Assembly (NCBI GenBank): GCA_949289295.1
Contig: CASENM010000004.1
Span: 59,094-123,093 of the forward strand
DNA from: an uncultured Bacteroides sp.
Lineage (GTDB): Bacteria > Bacteroidota > Bacteroidia > Bacteroidales > Bacteroidaceae
Direction of reading: 5' to 3'
Length of the DNA: 64,000 nucleotides
A program made the position numbers and the translations under genes. The notes below the pieces were generated by a model. The model saw nothing but the letters and a program-made list of their open reading frames with translations. It did no database searches and was not told the origin of the DNA. This document shows, in pieces, positions 1 to 8,208 of this stretch (position 1 is its first letter; the number at the start of each line of letters is the position of its first letter).

Positions 1-427
1 CACGGTAACGTCCCTTCTGCGGACGGTCGGCACGCCATACCGGCTGAACCTGGAAACGCTTGAACGGGAAAGTAATCTCATCGCGGTGCATCACCACATA
101 ACGGGCAAAAGGTACCGTCAAATCGTAGCGCAAACCTTTTTCACAGAACTTGCCTGCCAGCTTGGCCGCGTTCCGGCTCAACAGCTCCTCATCAGTCAGA
201 CCCGAAAAATAGTCACCTGAGTTCTGAATCTTGAACAGCAGCTTGTCACCTTCCTCGCCATATTTTCCCATCAATGTGGAAAGGTTCTCCATCGCCGGAG
301 TCTCAATCTGCTGGAATCCATACAGATAAAACACTTCACGAATCGTGTTGAATATATAATTACGTTTCGCCATCTCTACCGGCGAAAAATCTCTTGTCCC
401 TTTAGGAATGCCTGGTTTCGTTGCCAT
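1..427 (-). CDS. hisS: Histidyl-tRNA synthetase, N-terminal part (cut by window edge)
   Basis: Class II aminoacyl-tRNA synthetase that charges tRNA-His in the cytoplasm. About 142 codons are visible. They open with [16 protein letters not shown], the usual HisS start, and contain the class II motif 1 region near TPAMENLS and the motif 2 arginine loop [11 protein letters not shown] just before the window edge. The ATG lies 25 bases downstream of a TAATTTTG -7 box. The rest of the gene is off the left edge, so integrity cannot be judged. Family assignment is secure from the motif 2 loop and the N-terminal signature. Confidence 0.96.
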   Translation of the reverse strand, partial: MATKPGIPKGTRDFSPVEMAKRNYIFNTIREVFYLYGFQQIETPAMENLSTLMGKYGEEGDKLLFKIQNSGDYFSGLTDEELLSRNAAKLAGKFCEKGLRYDLTVPFARYVVMHRDEITFPFKRFQVQPVWRADRPQKGRYR

Positions 428-451
428 AATGATTCTGTTTTTTTGTCGGTG

Positions 452-459
452 CAAAATTA
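452..459 (-). promoter_or_regulatory. Probable -7 box of hisS
   Basis: Reads TAATTTTG on the minus strand, a full match to the Bacteroides TAnnTTTG consensus, about 25 bases ahead of the hisS ATG. No convincing -33 TTTG was seen. Confidence 0.6.
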
Positions 460-574
460 CAATGAAATATTTGATTCTTAAAATATGAATCCGTTTATCC
501 GAAAATAAAAAAAGGAATCCGCATCTTTTCCGCTGCAAATTCCTTTTTCTCATAATCCGTTTCTTAATATTCTC

Positions 575-1252
575 TTACTCACGACGGTTCATGTAAATCA
601 TGACATAATAAATCAGCGTAGCCAACGAGCTCAACGCTGCCACCACATACGTATAGGCAGCCGACCTCAGCGCATCCGTAGCCTGACGATGGTTGAACGC
701 ATTGGTGATTCCGGCATTGCTCAGCCAAGCCAACGCACGACGGCTTGCGTCAATCTCCACCGGAAGAGTGATCAGACTGAACAGGGTGGTCATGGCAAAC
801 AGACAGATACCGATAAGCAACAGCTGGGGGAAAGAATTCACCAACAGGATTCCCGCCAACAACACCCACGAGACAATGGACGAGGAGAACTGCACCACCG
901 GAACCAATGCCGAACGCATCTGCAACGGTCCGTAAGCACGTGCGTGCTGCACGGCATGTCCGCACTCATGAGCCGCTACAGCCGCAGCAGCCACACTGCA
1001 TGTACCGTATACCCCCTCACTCAGATTCACCGTCTTGTTCGCCGGATTATAATGGTCAGTCAACATACCCGACGTACTGGTCACCGTCACATCGTATATG
1101 CCATTGTCGCGCAACATCTTCTCGGCAACCTCACGCCCCGTCATCCCATTCGACAAAGGCATTTCGGAATACTTCTCAAATTTACTCTTCAGTCTGGCCT
1201 GTACGATATAACTGATTACCGCAATGCCGATAAATACAATCCAAATAAACAT
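575..1252 (-). CDS. Membrane zinc metallopeptidase (YugP-like family)
   Basis: Predicted integral-membrane neutral zinc protease of the Zn_peptidase_2 / YugP type; the physiological substrate is unknown. With the start chosen here (225 aa) there is an N-terminal membrane helix (residues 2-17), the HECGH zinc-binding motif at residues 95-99 (H95, E96, H99), two further hydrophobic segments around 115-165, and a likely third ligand in LPVEIDASRRA (E167). The ATG is preceded by a purine-rich GGAAAGAAG. A longer open frame starts 19 codons upstream, but those residues lack family character and would precede the membrane anchor. It is transcribed toward hisS with a gap of about 150 bases and has its own promoter. 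Confidence 0.9.
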   Translation of the reverse strand: MFIWIVFIGIAVISYIVQARLKSKFEKYSEMPLSNGMTGREVAEKMLRDNGIYDVTVTSTSGMLTDHYNPANKTVNLSEGVYGTCSVAAAAVAAHECGHAVQHARAYGPLQMRSALVPVVQFSSSIVSWVLLAGILLVNSFPQLLLIGICLFAMTTLFSLITLPVEIDASRRALAWLSNAGITNAFNHRQATDALRSAAYTYVVAALSSLATLIYYVMIYMNRRE

Positions 1253-1340
1253 ATTCTTCTTTCCAATTAATGATTTACAACTGAATACAGCAAAAACCTT
1301 GCCACACACGCAGCAACATTCAATTCTCTGCTAATGCGCT

Positions 1341-1348
1341 CAAAGATA
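1341..1348 (-). promoter_or_regulatory. Probable -7 box of the zinc peptidase gene
   Basis: TATCTTTG on the minus strand, about 90 bases upstream of the chosen ATG, implying an untranslated leader of roughly 80 bases. Confidence 0.55.
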
Positions 1349-1413
1349 GGGAATTTATGGAAGCCGGGCATGAAGAGAACCCGATTTTTATTTTTTTATT
1401 GGACAACTTTACG

Positions 1414-1421
1414 TAATTTTG
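1414..1421 (+). promoter_or_regulatory. Probable -7 box of topB
   Basis: TAATTTTG, 18 bases upstream of the topB ATG, so the leader would be very short. It faces away from the -7 box of the zinc peptidase on the other strand. Confidence 0.55.
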
Positions 1422-1439
1422 TTGATTATTTGTAAGACC

Positions 1440-3599
1440 ATGATTGTTTGCATTGCCGAAAAACCCAGTGTAGCCCGCGACATCGCGGATGTGCTCGGAG
1501 CACGGAACAGAAAAGAAGGATATATAGAAGGAAACGGATATCAGGTGACCTGGACATTCGGCCATCTGTGCACCTTGAAGGAACCTCATGAATATACCCC
1601 GTCGTGGAAGGCATGGAGTCTCAGCTCCCTGCCTATGATTCCGCCACGATTCGGCATCAAACTGATCAACGACCCGGGCATTGAAAAACAATTCCATATC
1701 ATTGAGAGCCTGATGCAGAAAGCCGACATGATCATCAACTGCGGCGATGCCGGACAGGAAGGAGAGCTTATCCAACGCTGGGTGATGCAGAAAGCCGGAG
1801 CGAAATGTCCGGTCAAACGCCTGTGGATATCCTCGCTCACCGAAGAGGCGATACGTGACGGATTCGCTCACCTGAAGGACCAGTCCGAATTCCAGCCGCT
1901 CTATGAAGCCGGACTGAGCCGGGCCATCGGTGACTGGACTTTGGGAATGAACGCCACACGGCTCTATACTTTGAAGTACGGCCAAAGCAAACAGGTGCTG
2001 TCCATCGGCCGTGTACAAACCCCCACACTAGCATTGATTGTAAAACGGCAGCAGGAAATCGAACATTTTGTTCCCAAACAATACTGGGAACTGAAAACCG
2101 TGTACCGCGATACATTGTTTTCCGCCATCGTCCGAAAAAGCGATGAGGAACTGGCGGAAGAGGCGGAAAAGGAAAAGGAGAATCCCGTTTCCAGGAAAAA
2201 AGCATCGACAGACAACAACCGGGGAATCCCGCAGATCACGGACGAGAAGACCGGACAGGAACTGCTCGCACGAATCAAGGATGCACCGTTTACCGTGACG
2301 GAAGTGACCGCCAAGAAAGGGACGGAAGCCCCTCCCCGTCTGTTCGACCTGACTTCCCTTCAGGTGGAATGCAACCGGAAATTCAGCTACTCGGCCGACA
2401 TGACCCTGCAGCTCATCCAGTCGCTTTATGAAAAAAAGGTAGCCACCTATCCGCGTGTGGACACGACTTTCCTGAGCGATGACATTTATCCCAAATGCCC
2501 GAAGATTCTGGAGGGACTGAAAAACTACACCCAATTCACGGCTTCTCTGGCCGGAAAGCCACTGGTCAAATCGAAGAAAGTGTTCGACAATTCCAAAGTG
2601 ACCGACCACCATGCCATTATCCCCACAGGAGTACAGCCGCAAGGACTGAGCGACATGGAAACCCGCGTGTTCGACCTGATCGCGCGCCGCTTCATCGCCG
2701 TATTCTATCCCGACTGCAAATTCTCCACCACCACCGTGATTGGAGAAGCTGACAAGATAGAATTTAAAGTGACCGGAAAACAGATTCTGGAACCCGGATG
2801 GAGAGTGCTTTTTGCCAAAGAGACAAAAGATTCCGCTGAAGAGACCAAAGACAATGAGGAAGAAAGGGCCTTGCCGGCATTTACCAAAGGGGAATCAGGC
2901 CCGCATGAACCAGCACTTTATGAGAAATGGACCCAACCTCCACGTCCTTACACCGAGGCCACCCTGCTCCGTGCCATGGAAACAGCCGGAAAACTGGTGG
3001 ATAACGACGAACTTCGCGATGCACTGAAAGAGAACGGAATAGGCCGTCCTTCCACCCGCGCGGCCATCATAGAGACTCTGTTCAAGCGGCACTATATCCG
3101 CAAGGAACGGAAAAACCTGATTGCCACGCCCACCGGTGTGGAACTGATACAGCTCATCCATGAAGAACTGTTGAAATCGGCGGAGCTTACCGGAATATGG
3201 GAAAAGAAACTGCGCGGAATTGAACGGAAATCGTACGATGCGGCCACGTTCCTGACAGAACTGAAACAGATGGTCACGGATATTGTCTACAGCGTGTTGC
3301 GCGACAATACAAACCGGCACGTAACGATTGTTTCCGATCCGGCCATACAGCCCAAGCCCGACAAGAAAAAAGAGGCCCCGGCTAAACCGAAGACCCGGAC
3401 AGCCCGCTCCAAAAACGCCCAACCGTCCCGGAACAGAAAACAGGAAAAGCCAGAACCCCTTCCTGCCAATGACAGTATCCTCGGGAAAGCCTGCCCCGTA
3501 TGCGGCACGGGAATCATCATCAAAGGAAAAACGGCCTACGGATGTTCACAATGGAAAAACGGATGCACGTTCCGTCTCCCATTCAGACAAGAGGCCTGA
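1440..3599 (+). CDS. topB: DNA topoisomerase III (type IA)
   Basis: Relaxes or decatenates DNA by single-strand passage through a covalent 5'-phosphotyrosine intermediate. The 719-aa product starts MIVCIAEKPS with the Toprim glutamate E7. The acidic Toprim triad is unusual: D103-A-G105-Q-E107, so the second Asp of DxDxE is Gly. The active-site tyrosine is Y337 in ATYPRVDTT. A charged low-complexity linker (Lys/Pro/Ala rich, about residues 635-675) leads to a C-terminal zinc ribbon with CPVCG and a later CxxxxxxGC pair. In-frame TTG codons upstream were not used because the ATG gives the family N terminus. It converges with the MATE gene, whose stop lies 4 bases away, with no separate terminator seen. 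Confidence 0.95.
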   Translation: MIVCIAEKPSVARDIADVLGARNRKEGYIEGNGYQVTWTFGHLCTLKEPHEYTPSWKAWSLSSLPMIPPRFGIKLINDPGIEKQFHIIESLMQKADMIINCGDAGQEGELIQRWVMQKAGAKCPVKRLWISSLTEEAIRDGFAHLKDQSEFQPLYEAGLSRAIGDWTLGMNATRLYTLKYGQSKQVLSIGRVQTPTLALIVKRQQEIEHFVPKQYWELKTVYRDTLFSAIVRKSDEELAEEAEKEKENPVSRKKASTDNNRGIPQITDEKTGQELLARIKDAPFTVTEVTAKKGTEAPPRLFDLTSLQVECNRKFSYSADMTLQLIQSLYEKKVATYPRVDTTFLSDDIYPKCPKILEGLKNYTQFTASLAGKPLVKSKKVFDNSKVTDHHAIIPTGVQPQGLSDMETRVFDLIARRFIAVFYPDCKFSTTTVIGEADKIEFKVTGKQILEPGWRVLFAKETKDSAEETKDNEEERALPAFTKGESGPHEPALYEKWTQPPRPYTEATLLRAMETAGKLVDNDELRDALKENGIGRPSTRAAIIETLFKRHYIRKERKNLIATPTGVELIQLIHEELLKSAELTGIWEKKLRGIERKSYDAATFLTELKQMVTDIVYSVLRDNTNRHVTIVSDPAIQPKPDKKKEAPAKPKTRTARSKNAQPSRNRKQEKPEPLPANDSILGKACPVCGTGIIIKGKTAYGCSQWKNGCTFRLPFRQEA

Positions 3600-3603
3600 G
3601 ACC

Positions 3604-4971
3604 TCAGGAACGTACCGGCATTCTCTTGAGTATCTTCGGGAACTGCCAGAAAAAAACCAGTGTACAGCAGATGGCGGCAGTGCCATCGGATATGGCTTCG
3701 GCGGCATACACGCCACTGACGCCCATAAACCGGGGAAGTATCAAAGCAAGCGGGACCAACAGGAACACTTTCCGCAACAGGGCGATGAAAATAGAGACCT
3801 TTGCCTGCCCCAACGCCACGAACATATTCTGACAGGCACGCTGCAGTCCGAATATCGTCATTCCGGCCAGAAACAACGGCATGGTCCAACGCACCGTCTC
3901 TATCAGACGTGCGTCATCGGTAAATGCGGCCGCCACAAAAGCCGGAAAACAGATCATGAACAGCATCAGTACAAGATTGAACGAAAACATCACAACCAGC
4001 GCAATCCGGAAACATTCTTTCACGCGCCGCTTGTCACCATGCCCATAATTATAACTCACAATCGGCACGAATCCTTGCGCGAATCCTACCAACGGAACAC
4101 TGGCGAACTGCATGGCACTCTGCAGGACCGCCAATGCGCTGACATAAATGTCCCCGAACAGCTTCAGACTTCCGTTCAACACGAATCCGACCAGGCTTTC
4201 AGTGCTTGCCATAATAAAAGGAGAAGCCCCCAGAGCCAACATCGAAAGCACAATCTTACGGTCGGCTTTCATATAACGCTTTTCCAGCGGAAGTGTCGCC
4301 TTATCGGAAAACAGGAAACCCAACACCCACGCCGCACTGCATGCCTGAGAAAAAATGGTAGCCCATGCCACACCTTTCACTCCCATATCGAACACAAAAA
4401 TAAAAATCGGGTCAAGGATAATGTTGAGAACCGCACCTATCAGTACGGAATACATGGCGACGGTAGGACGCCCCTGGCAATTGATGAACGTGTTCAGACC
4501 TGTAGAAAGCTCCACGAAGACGGTTCCAAGCAGATACACCGACAAATAGTCCACCGCATACGGCAATGTACGCTCGGACGCGCCTGTCAGAAGCAGAAGC
4601 GGTTCCATGAATATATATGAAAGAGAAGCTGTGGTCAGTGCAAACAATATCAGCAACACAAAACCGTTTCCCAATATCTCCCCGGCCCTCCTCCGGTCGC
4701 CCTGTCCGAGCGCAATGGCCGCCAACGGTGCACCGCCCGCACCCACGATGGAAGAGAAAGCCGATATAAGCACGATTATGGAAGTAGTCACCCCCACTCC
4801 CGCCAACGCATCAGTACCGATTCCGGGAATATGTCCGATGTATATACGGTCTACTATACTATAAAGCAGGTTGACAAACTGTGCGGCCACAGCCGGAAGC
4901 GCCATCTTGAATACGAGCGGGAGCATCGGATCCGTGCCCAACCGTTCCTCATATCGGTTAGTCTGATTCAT
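3604..4971 (-). CDS. MATE family efflux transporter
   Basis: Cation-coupled multidrug or metabolite exporter of the inner membrane. 455 aa, about 12 hydrophobic segments, with the internally duplicated MATE layout and the early PAVAAQFVNLLYSIVDRIYIGH segment around TM1 and GTDALAGVG following it, as in the NorM/DinF-like families. Substrate cannot be told from sequence. It stands alone, convergent with topB, and a TACCTTTG -7 box lies 23 bases before its ATG. A 430-codon open frame on the opposite strand is a codon-bias shadow. Confidence 0.92.
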   Translation of the reverse strand: MNQTNRYEERLGTDPMLPLVFKMALPAVAAQFVNLLYSIVDRIYIGHIPGIGTDALAGVGVTTSIIVLISAFSSIVGAGGAPLAAIALGQGDRRRAGEILGNGFVLLILFALTTASLSYIFMEPLLLLTGASERTLPYAVDYLSVYLLGTVFVELSTGLNTFINCQGRPTVAMYSVLIGAVLNIILDPIFIFVFDMGVKGVAWATIFSQACSAAWVLGFLFSDKATLPLEKRYMKADRKIVLSMLALGASPFIMASTESLVGFVLNGSLKLFGDIYVSALAVLQSAMQFASVPLVGFAQGFVPIVSYNYGHGDKRRVKECFRIALVVMFSFNLVLMLFMICFPAFVAAAFTDDARLIETVRWTMPLFLAGMTIFGLQRACQNMFVALGQAKVSIFIALLRKVFLLVPLALILPRFMGVSGVYAAEAISDGTAAICCTLVFFWQFPKILKRMPVRS

Positions 4972-4993
4972 ACATTAATATATAAAGTGCCTG

Positions 4994-5001
4994 CAAAGGT
5001 A
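4994..5001 (-). promoter_or_regulatory. Probable -7 box of the MATE gene
   Basis: TACCTTTG on the minus strand, a full TAnnTTTG match, 23 bases upstream of the ATG. Confidence 0.6.
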
Positions 5002-5167
5002 CATATTCGGAGGGAAAAAAACACCTTACGGAAGGAAGCGGTTCATTTTTTGTTCACACATGCAACAGAAATGTCACACTATACACTTATTTTTTGATTT
5101 ACATCAACAAAACAGGGGAAAAATTCAAATTTATGCTGCAAAACATGTTTTGATAAGAAAAAAGCCC

Positions 5168-5175
5168 TATCTTTG
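5168..5175 (+). promoter_or_regulatory. Probable strong promoter (-7 box) of the 30-codon ORF transcript
   Basis: TATCTTTG in the context CCCTATCTTTGCACC, with a TTTTG 15 bases upstream. It implies a transcript starting near 5182 with a leader of roughly 160 bases before the small ORF. Confidence 0.6.
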
Positions 5176-5181
5176 CACCGT

Positions 5182-5343
5182 AATCAAAAGAAAACAAGTT
5201 CTAGAGCTTGACTAAACAGTAAAAAGATAAGTTTTAAGGATAACACTGACTGGTAAAAAGATGAATCGAAAAGCGGACCGCGACGGCCGGCTTGAGAGAA
5301 AAAGTTTTTAAGGTATTAATTAAAAAAAGAAAGGGTAACAATT
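5182..5343 (+). other. Long structured 5' leader of the small ORF
   Basis: Non-coding stretch between a good -7 box and a 30-codon ORF. It contains a near-palindrome CAAGTTCTAGAGCTTG, two direct copies of GTAAAAAGAT about 35 bases apart, and a GC-rich block (GCGGACCGCGACGGCCGGC) in otherwise AT-rich DNA. No known riboswitch was recognised. The length and the GC-rich island suggest post-transcriptional control, but this is inference. Confidence 0.4.
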
Positions 5344-5436
5344 ATGAAAAAGGTAACAAACATTTTCCACAAAATCGCTAACGCAGATCCGATGATCTGG
5401 GGTTACGTAATGCTGAATGAAACTAACCGCAAATAA
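5344..5436 (+). CDS. Small 30-aa protein, function unknown
   Basis: Encodes a 30-residue basic and hydrophobic peptide, beginning MKKVTNIFHKIANADP and ending NETNRK. It is likely real: the ATG follows an AAGAAAGGG purine tract at suitable distance, a strong promoter lies upstream, and a hairpin plus a classic terminator follow. There is no clear signal peptide or membrane segment; the middle (PMIWGYVML) is hydrophobic but short. I do not recognise the family. It could be a regulatory leader peptide, a small structural protein, or an incidental ORF inside a small RNA. Confidence 0.5.
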   Translation: MKKVTNIFHKIANADPMIWGYVMLNETNRK

Positions 5437-5451
5437 ATAATTGTTGCGGAA

Positions 5452-5467
5452 CGCTGAAACATTTCAG
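5452..5467 (+). other. Hairpin after the small ORF
   Basis: GCTGAAA and TTTCAGC arms separated by two bases, just downstream of the 30-codon ORF stop. The arms are perfect, but the real loop must be larger than two bases. No T-run follows, so it is not an intrinsic terminator by itself. Confidence 0.4.
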
Positions 5468-5520
5468 CATTCTATAAGAGAAATCAAAAAGCCGGAAGGC
5501 GATATGGTTAATATTACGGG

Positions 5521-5550
5521 AAAGCGGTGGCGTCATGCGACCGCTTTTTT
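5521..5550 (+). terminator. Intrinsic terminator of the small-ORF transcript
   Basis: AAAGCGGT and ACCGCTTT arms around an 11-base loop, followed by a run of T. With the promoter at 5168 it defines a transcript of about 370 bases holding only the 30-codon ORF. Confidence 0.75.
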
Positions 5551-5605
5551 CATGCCTGTACCGGATTTTTTACAGCAGTTCCAAAAGAGCATCGGGAAAA
5601 AGCAC

Positions 5606-5613
5606 TAACTTTA
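5606..5613 (+). promoter_or_regulatory. Possible -7 box of the acyltransferase gene
   Basis: TAACTTTA, one base off TAnnTTTG, 26 bases before the ATG and after the preceding terminator. Confidence 0.35.
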
Positions 5614-5638
5614 CAGCCGTACAAAACCGGCAAAGCTT

Positions 5639-6703
5639 ATGAACACATCCACCAAGACCCGCATTCCCTATCTCGATTTTTTGAAATTCTTCGCCATCGC
5701 CTGCGTATTCCTCGGACATTCCGTCGAGCGGACCACAGGCAACGATTTCTGGGACAACCCCATCTGGAGTTTCATCTATACGTTCCACATGCCCCTCTTC
5801 ATGCTGCTTTGCGGCTATTTCTTCGGCTCCTCGCTCAAGATTTCATTCTGGGAGATGTGCAGGAAGAAATTCATCCAGCTGGTAGTACCCTCCATTTCGG
5901 CATTCCTCATCATGTACGCGTTTACAGCCATCACAAGATATAATCCATGCCCTGAGCTTATCAACATTTCCGTCATCGGTTTTTTCAATACGGTATGGTT
6001 TCTGAAAAGCGTGTTCTTCTGCTACCTCATCGGTTACGCAAGCATCAGGCTGCTCCGTTCGCTTCCGCTGGCAATAACAGTATCCACGCTGGCAGTCAAC
6101 CTGATACCGGCCGGAAACATCGACTACGTAAACTTCATGCTTCCCATGTTCTGGACAGGATACCTCTGCGAGAAAAAACGTAAAGCCATCCAAACACATG
6201 CCGGCAAACTGCTGGCGGCATGCCTCATCGCGTTTCTCGCCATGCTTCCCTTCTGGTCAGGACGGATGACGGTCTATATGGTTCCGGTGGACCTGATAGA
6301 CTGGCAGACCGGAAGCCTCGACCTGCATAACCTGTATGTCACGCTCTTCCGCCTCGGCATCGGCATAGCCGGAAGCATGGTCTGCTTTCTCTCCGCCCCA
6401 TGGATCTACAAGAGAATTTCCCACTGGAAAATCATGCCCACATTCGACCGGATGGGCAAATCCACTCTGGGTCTGTATTGGGTGCAGACCTTCCTGCTGG
6501 AATGCGCCCTGACTCCTGCCGAAATTTATGTGGATACCGCCGGAAGTTTCGTGACAGGTCTGGTAATAGCCGTCATCGAACTCACACTCTGTTATCAGGT
6601 GGTACGACTTTTCCGGAAAAACCGATACTCACGCCTGCTCCTGTTGGGAGAGAAAATAAAACGCCCCGACGTTTTACCCGAAACGTTCCGACATTTGAAC
6701 TGA
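5639..6703 (+). CDS. Membrane acyltransferase family 3 protein
   Basis: Predicted inner-membrane O-acyltransferase of the acyltransferase-3 type, which acetylates or acylates surface sugars or small molecules. 354 aa with about ten hydrophobic segments. The N terminus has the family signature RIPYLDFLKFFAIACVFLGH, with the LGHS histidine after TM1, and a conserved arginine-bearing loop follows (FWEMCRKKFIQLVVPS). It is a single gene with no glycan cluster beside it, so the acceptor is unknown. Its last codons run into a palindromic repeat array, so the C-terminal sequence KRPDVLPETFRHLN is encoded by the repeat and may not be conserved in relatives. Confidence 0.85.
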   Translation: MNTSTKTRIPYLDFLKFFAIACVFLGHSVERTTGNDFWDNPIWSFIYTFHMPLFMLLCGYFFGSSLKISFWEMCRKKFIQLVVPSISAFLIMYAFTAITRYNPCPELINISVIGFFNTVWFLKSVFFCYLIGYASIRLLRSLPLAITVSTLAVNLIPAGNIDYVNFMLPMFWTGYLCEKKRKAIQTHAGKLLAACLIAFLAMLPFWSGRMTVYMVPVDLIDWQTGSLDLHNLYVTLFRLGIGIAGSMVCFLSAPWIYKRISHWKIMPTFDRMGKSTLGLYWVQTFLLECALTPAEIYVDTAGSFVTGLVIAVIELTLCYQVVRLFRKNRYSRLLLLGEKIKRPDVLPETFRHLN

Positions 6704-6726
6704 AACGTCCAGACGTTTCCCGAAAC
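6658..6726. repeat. Array A of ~22-bp palindromic units (3 units)
   Basis: Three tandem units of 23, 22 and 20 bases, each starting AAAACG or AAACGT and turning into a CGTTT-like end followed by a short C-rich link (ACCCG, AACTG, CCCG). The third unit is a perfect 7-bp palindrome around two bases (AAACGTC, GACGTTT). The array overlaps the last 15 codons of the acyltransferase. The same unit type recurs at 33348-33412 and 48625-48712. Confidence 0.7.
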
Positions 6727-6796
6727 AAGTTGGAACCTACTCCAAAGGTAAGTAAAAGAGGAACAATAATATTTGGAAAATCTGTTCCTATCCATA

Positions 6797-6804
6797 TAAT
6801 TTTA
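6797..6804 (+). promoter_or_regulatory. Possible -7 box of the RhuM-like gene
   Basis: TAATTTTA, one base off the consensus, 28 bases ahead of the ATG. Confidence 0.3.
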
Positions 6805-6832
6805 CGATTTAATATCAAAGCAGAAACGCAAC

Positions 6833-7663
6833 ATGAAGAACCAAGGAGAAATCATATTATACCAACCGGATGAAGCTATAAGACTTGAAGTCCGTCTGGA
6901 AAATGATACGGTATGGCTTACACAAGCACAGATTGCTGAACTTTTCGGCACAGGAAGACAAGCTATTACAAAGCACTTGAAAAATATCTTTAGTAGTGCA
7001 GAATTAGATGAAGATTCAGTATGTTCCATTTTGGAACTAACTGCATCTGATGGCAAGATTTATAAAACCAAGGTCTATAACCTTGATGCGATCTTGTCAG
7101 TTGGCTACCGCGTCAATAGTAAAAACGCTACATTATTTAGACGTTGGGCGAATAGTGTCCTCAAAGAATATCTGCTAAAAGGATATTCTGTAAACCGCCG
7201 CCTGACCGAATTAGAGAAAACAGTTGCATTGCATTCTGAAAAGATTGACTTCTTCGTACGCACTTCCCTGCCACCAGTGGAAGGCATATTCTACAACGGA
7301 CAGATATTCGACGCTTATAAGTTTGCCGTGGATTTGATTAAAACCGCCAGGAAGTCGATTCTTCTGATAGACAACTATGTGGACGAAACCGTGCTGCTGA
7401 TGCTGAGCAAGCGCAATGCAGGCGTGTCAGCCGTCATCTACACGAAACGGATCACGCCACAGCTTCAGCTTGACCTCAACCGCCACAATGAACAATATCC
7501 GCCGATCGGCATCAGAACCTACCGGAACAGCCACGACCGTTTCTTGATCATTGACGATACGGACATTTATCATATCGGCGCATCCCTGAAAGATCTGGGA
7601 AAGAAGATGTTCGCCTTCTCCAGACTGGAGATACCCGCCACAACCATCACCAATTTATTATAA
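6833..7663 (+). CDS. RhuM-family protein with a PLD-like C-terminal domain
   Basis: 276 aa. Residues about 1-120 match the RhuM/ORF6N-like DNA-binding region, with TVWLTQAQIAELFGTGRQAI as a likely helix-turn-helix and the characteristic YNLDAILSVGYRVNS segment. Residues about 150-276 resemble a phospholipase-D-like fold, with SILLIDNYVDETVL and a late HDRFLIIDD...YHIGAS segment that recalls the HxK motif, with R where K is usual. Proteins of this type are common in gut Bacteroidales; the molecular role is not established. Possible roles are transcription control or a defence-like nuclease, both inference. It precedes the PH-domain gene by 12 bases, so the two may be cotranscribed. Confidence 0.8.
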   Translation: MKNQGEIILYQPDEAIRLEVRLENDTVWLTQAQIAELFGTGRQAITKHLKNIFSSAELDEDSVCSILELTASDGKIYKTKVYNLDAILSVGYRVNSKNATLFRRWANSVLKEYLLKGYSVNRRLTELEKTVALHSEKIDFFVRTSLPPVEGIFYNGQIFDAYKFAVDLIKTARKSILLIDNYVDETVLLMLSKRNAGVSAVIYTKRITPQLQLDLNRHNEQYPPIGIRTYRNSHDRFLIIDDTDIYHIGASLKDLGKKMFAFSRLEIPATTITNLL

Positions 7664-7675
7664 ATCAAAGAATAT

Positions 7676-8086
7676 ATGAGAACCACTTACCGCTCAAAGA
7701 CAGACGCATGGCTGGTCATCGTGGCAATCTCCGTGTGTGCCGTACTGTACCTTCCACTCATATTCATCTCATTTTCGTGGGGTGCCCTGATGATCTTGCT
7801 CGTCCTCACATACTTTATCTGCGACATACTGTTAAATATCAGATATACGATAGACGGCACGGCCCTGCACATCCGATGCAGCTTCTTCAAATCCACATGT
7901 GACATCCGCCAGATCAAGGAAATATCAAGGACCAGGACCATCGAAAGTGCTCCAGCCGCCTCACTCGACCGGATAAGAATCCGGTTCAAGAAAGGAGGAA
8001 ATGTCATCCTGTCTCCCATGCACAAAGAAGAGTTCATCCGGCATCTGATGAGTATCAATCCCGACATCCGGGTAAAAGACATGTAA
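7676..8086 (+). CDS. PH-domain membrane protein
   Basis: 136 aa. Two hydrophobic helices (about residues 12-32 and 36-53) are followed by a compact beta-rich region (YTIDGTALHIRCSFFK...IRQIKEISRT...RIRFKKGGNVILSPMHKEEFIRHL) typical of the short bacterial PH domains attached to a two-helix membrane anchor. Role unknown; relatives are thought to sit in the inner membrane with the PH domain in the cytoplasm. The 12-base gap after the RhuM-like gene suggests an operon, though the pairing may be accidental. Confidence 0.75.
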   Translation: MRTTYRSKTDAWLVIVAISVCAVLYLPLIFISFSWGALMILLVLTYFICDILLNIRYTIDGTALHIRCSFFKSTCDIRQIKEISRTRTIESAPAASLDRIRIRFKKGGNVILSPMHKEEFIRHLMSINPDIRVKDM

Positions 8087-8208
8087 TTCAAATAATCACT
8101 ATATTCGCTGAACAAAACTAAAAATTGACTCTGTGACTTATAAAACAGAAAAACATTTTGATTTGTTAAGGAAATTCATTTTCTTTGTGAAATTAAAAAA
8201 CAAAGATT

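Noticed and set aside
3328-4620. 430-codon open frame on the + strand over the MATE gene
   Set aside because: Composition is codon-bias shadow text (Arg/His/Gln-rich, no domain), exactly antisense to a clear transporter.
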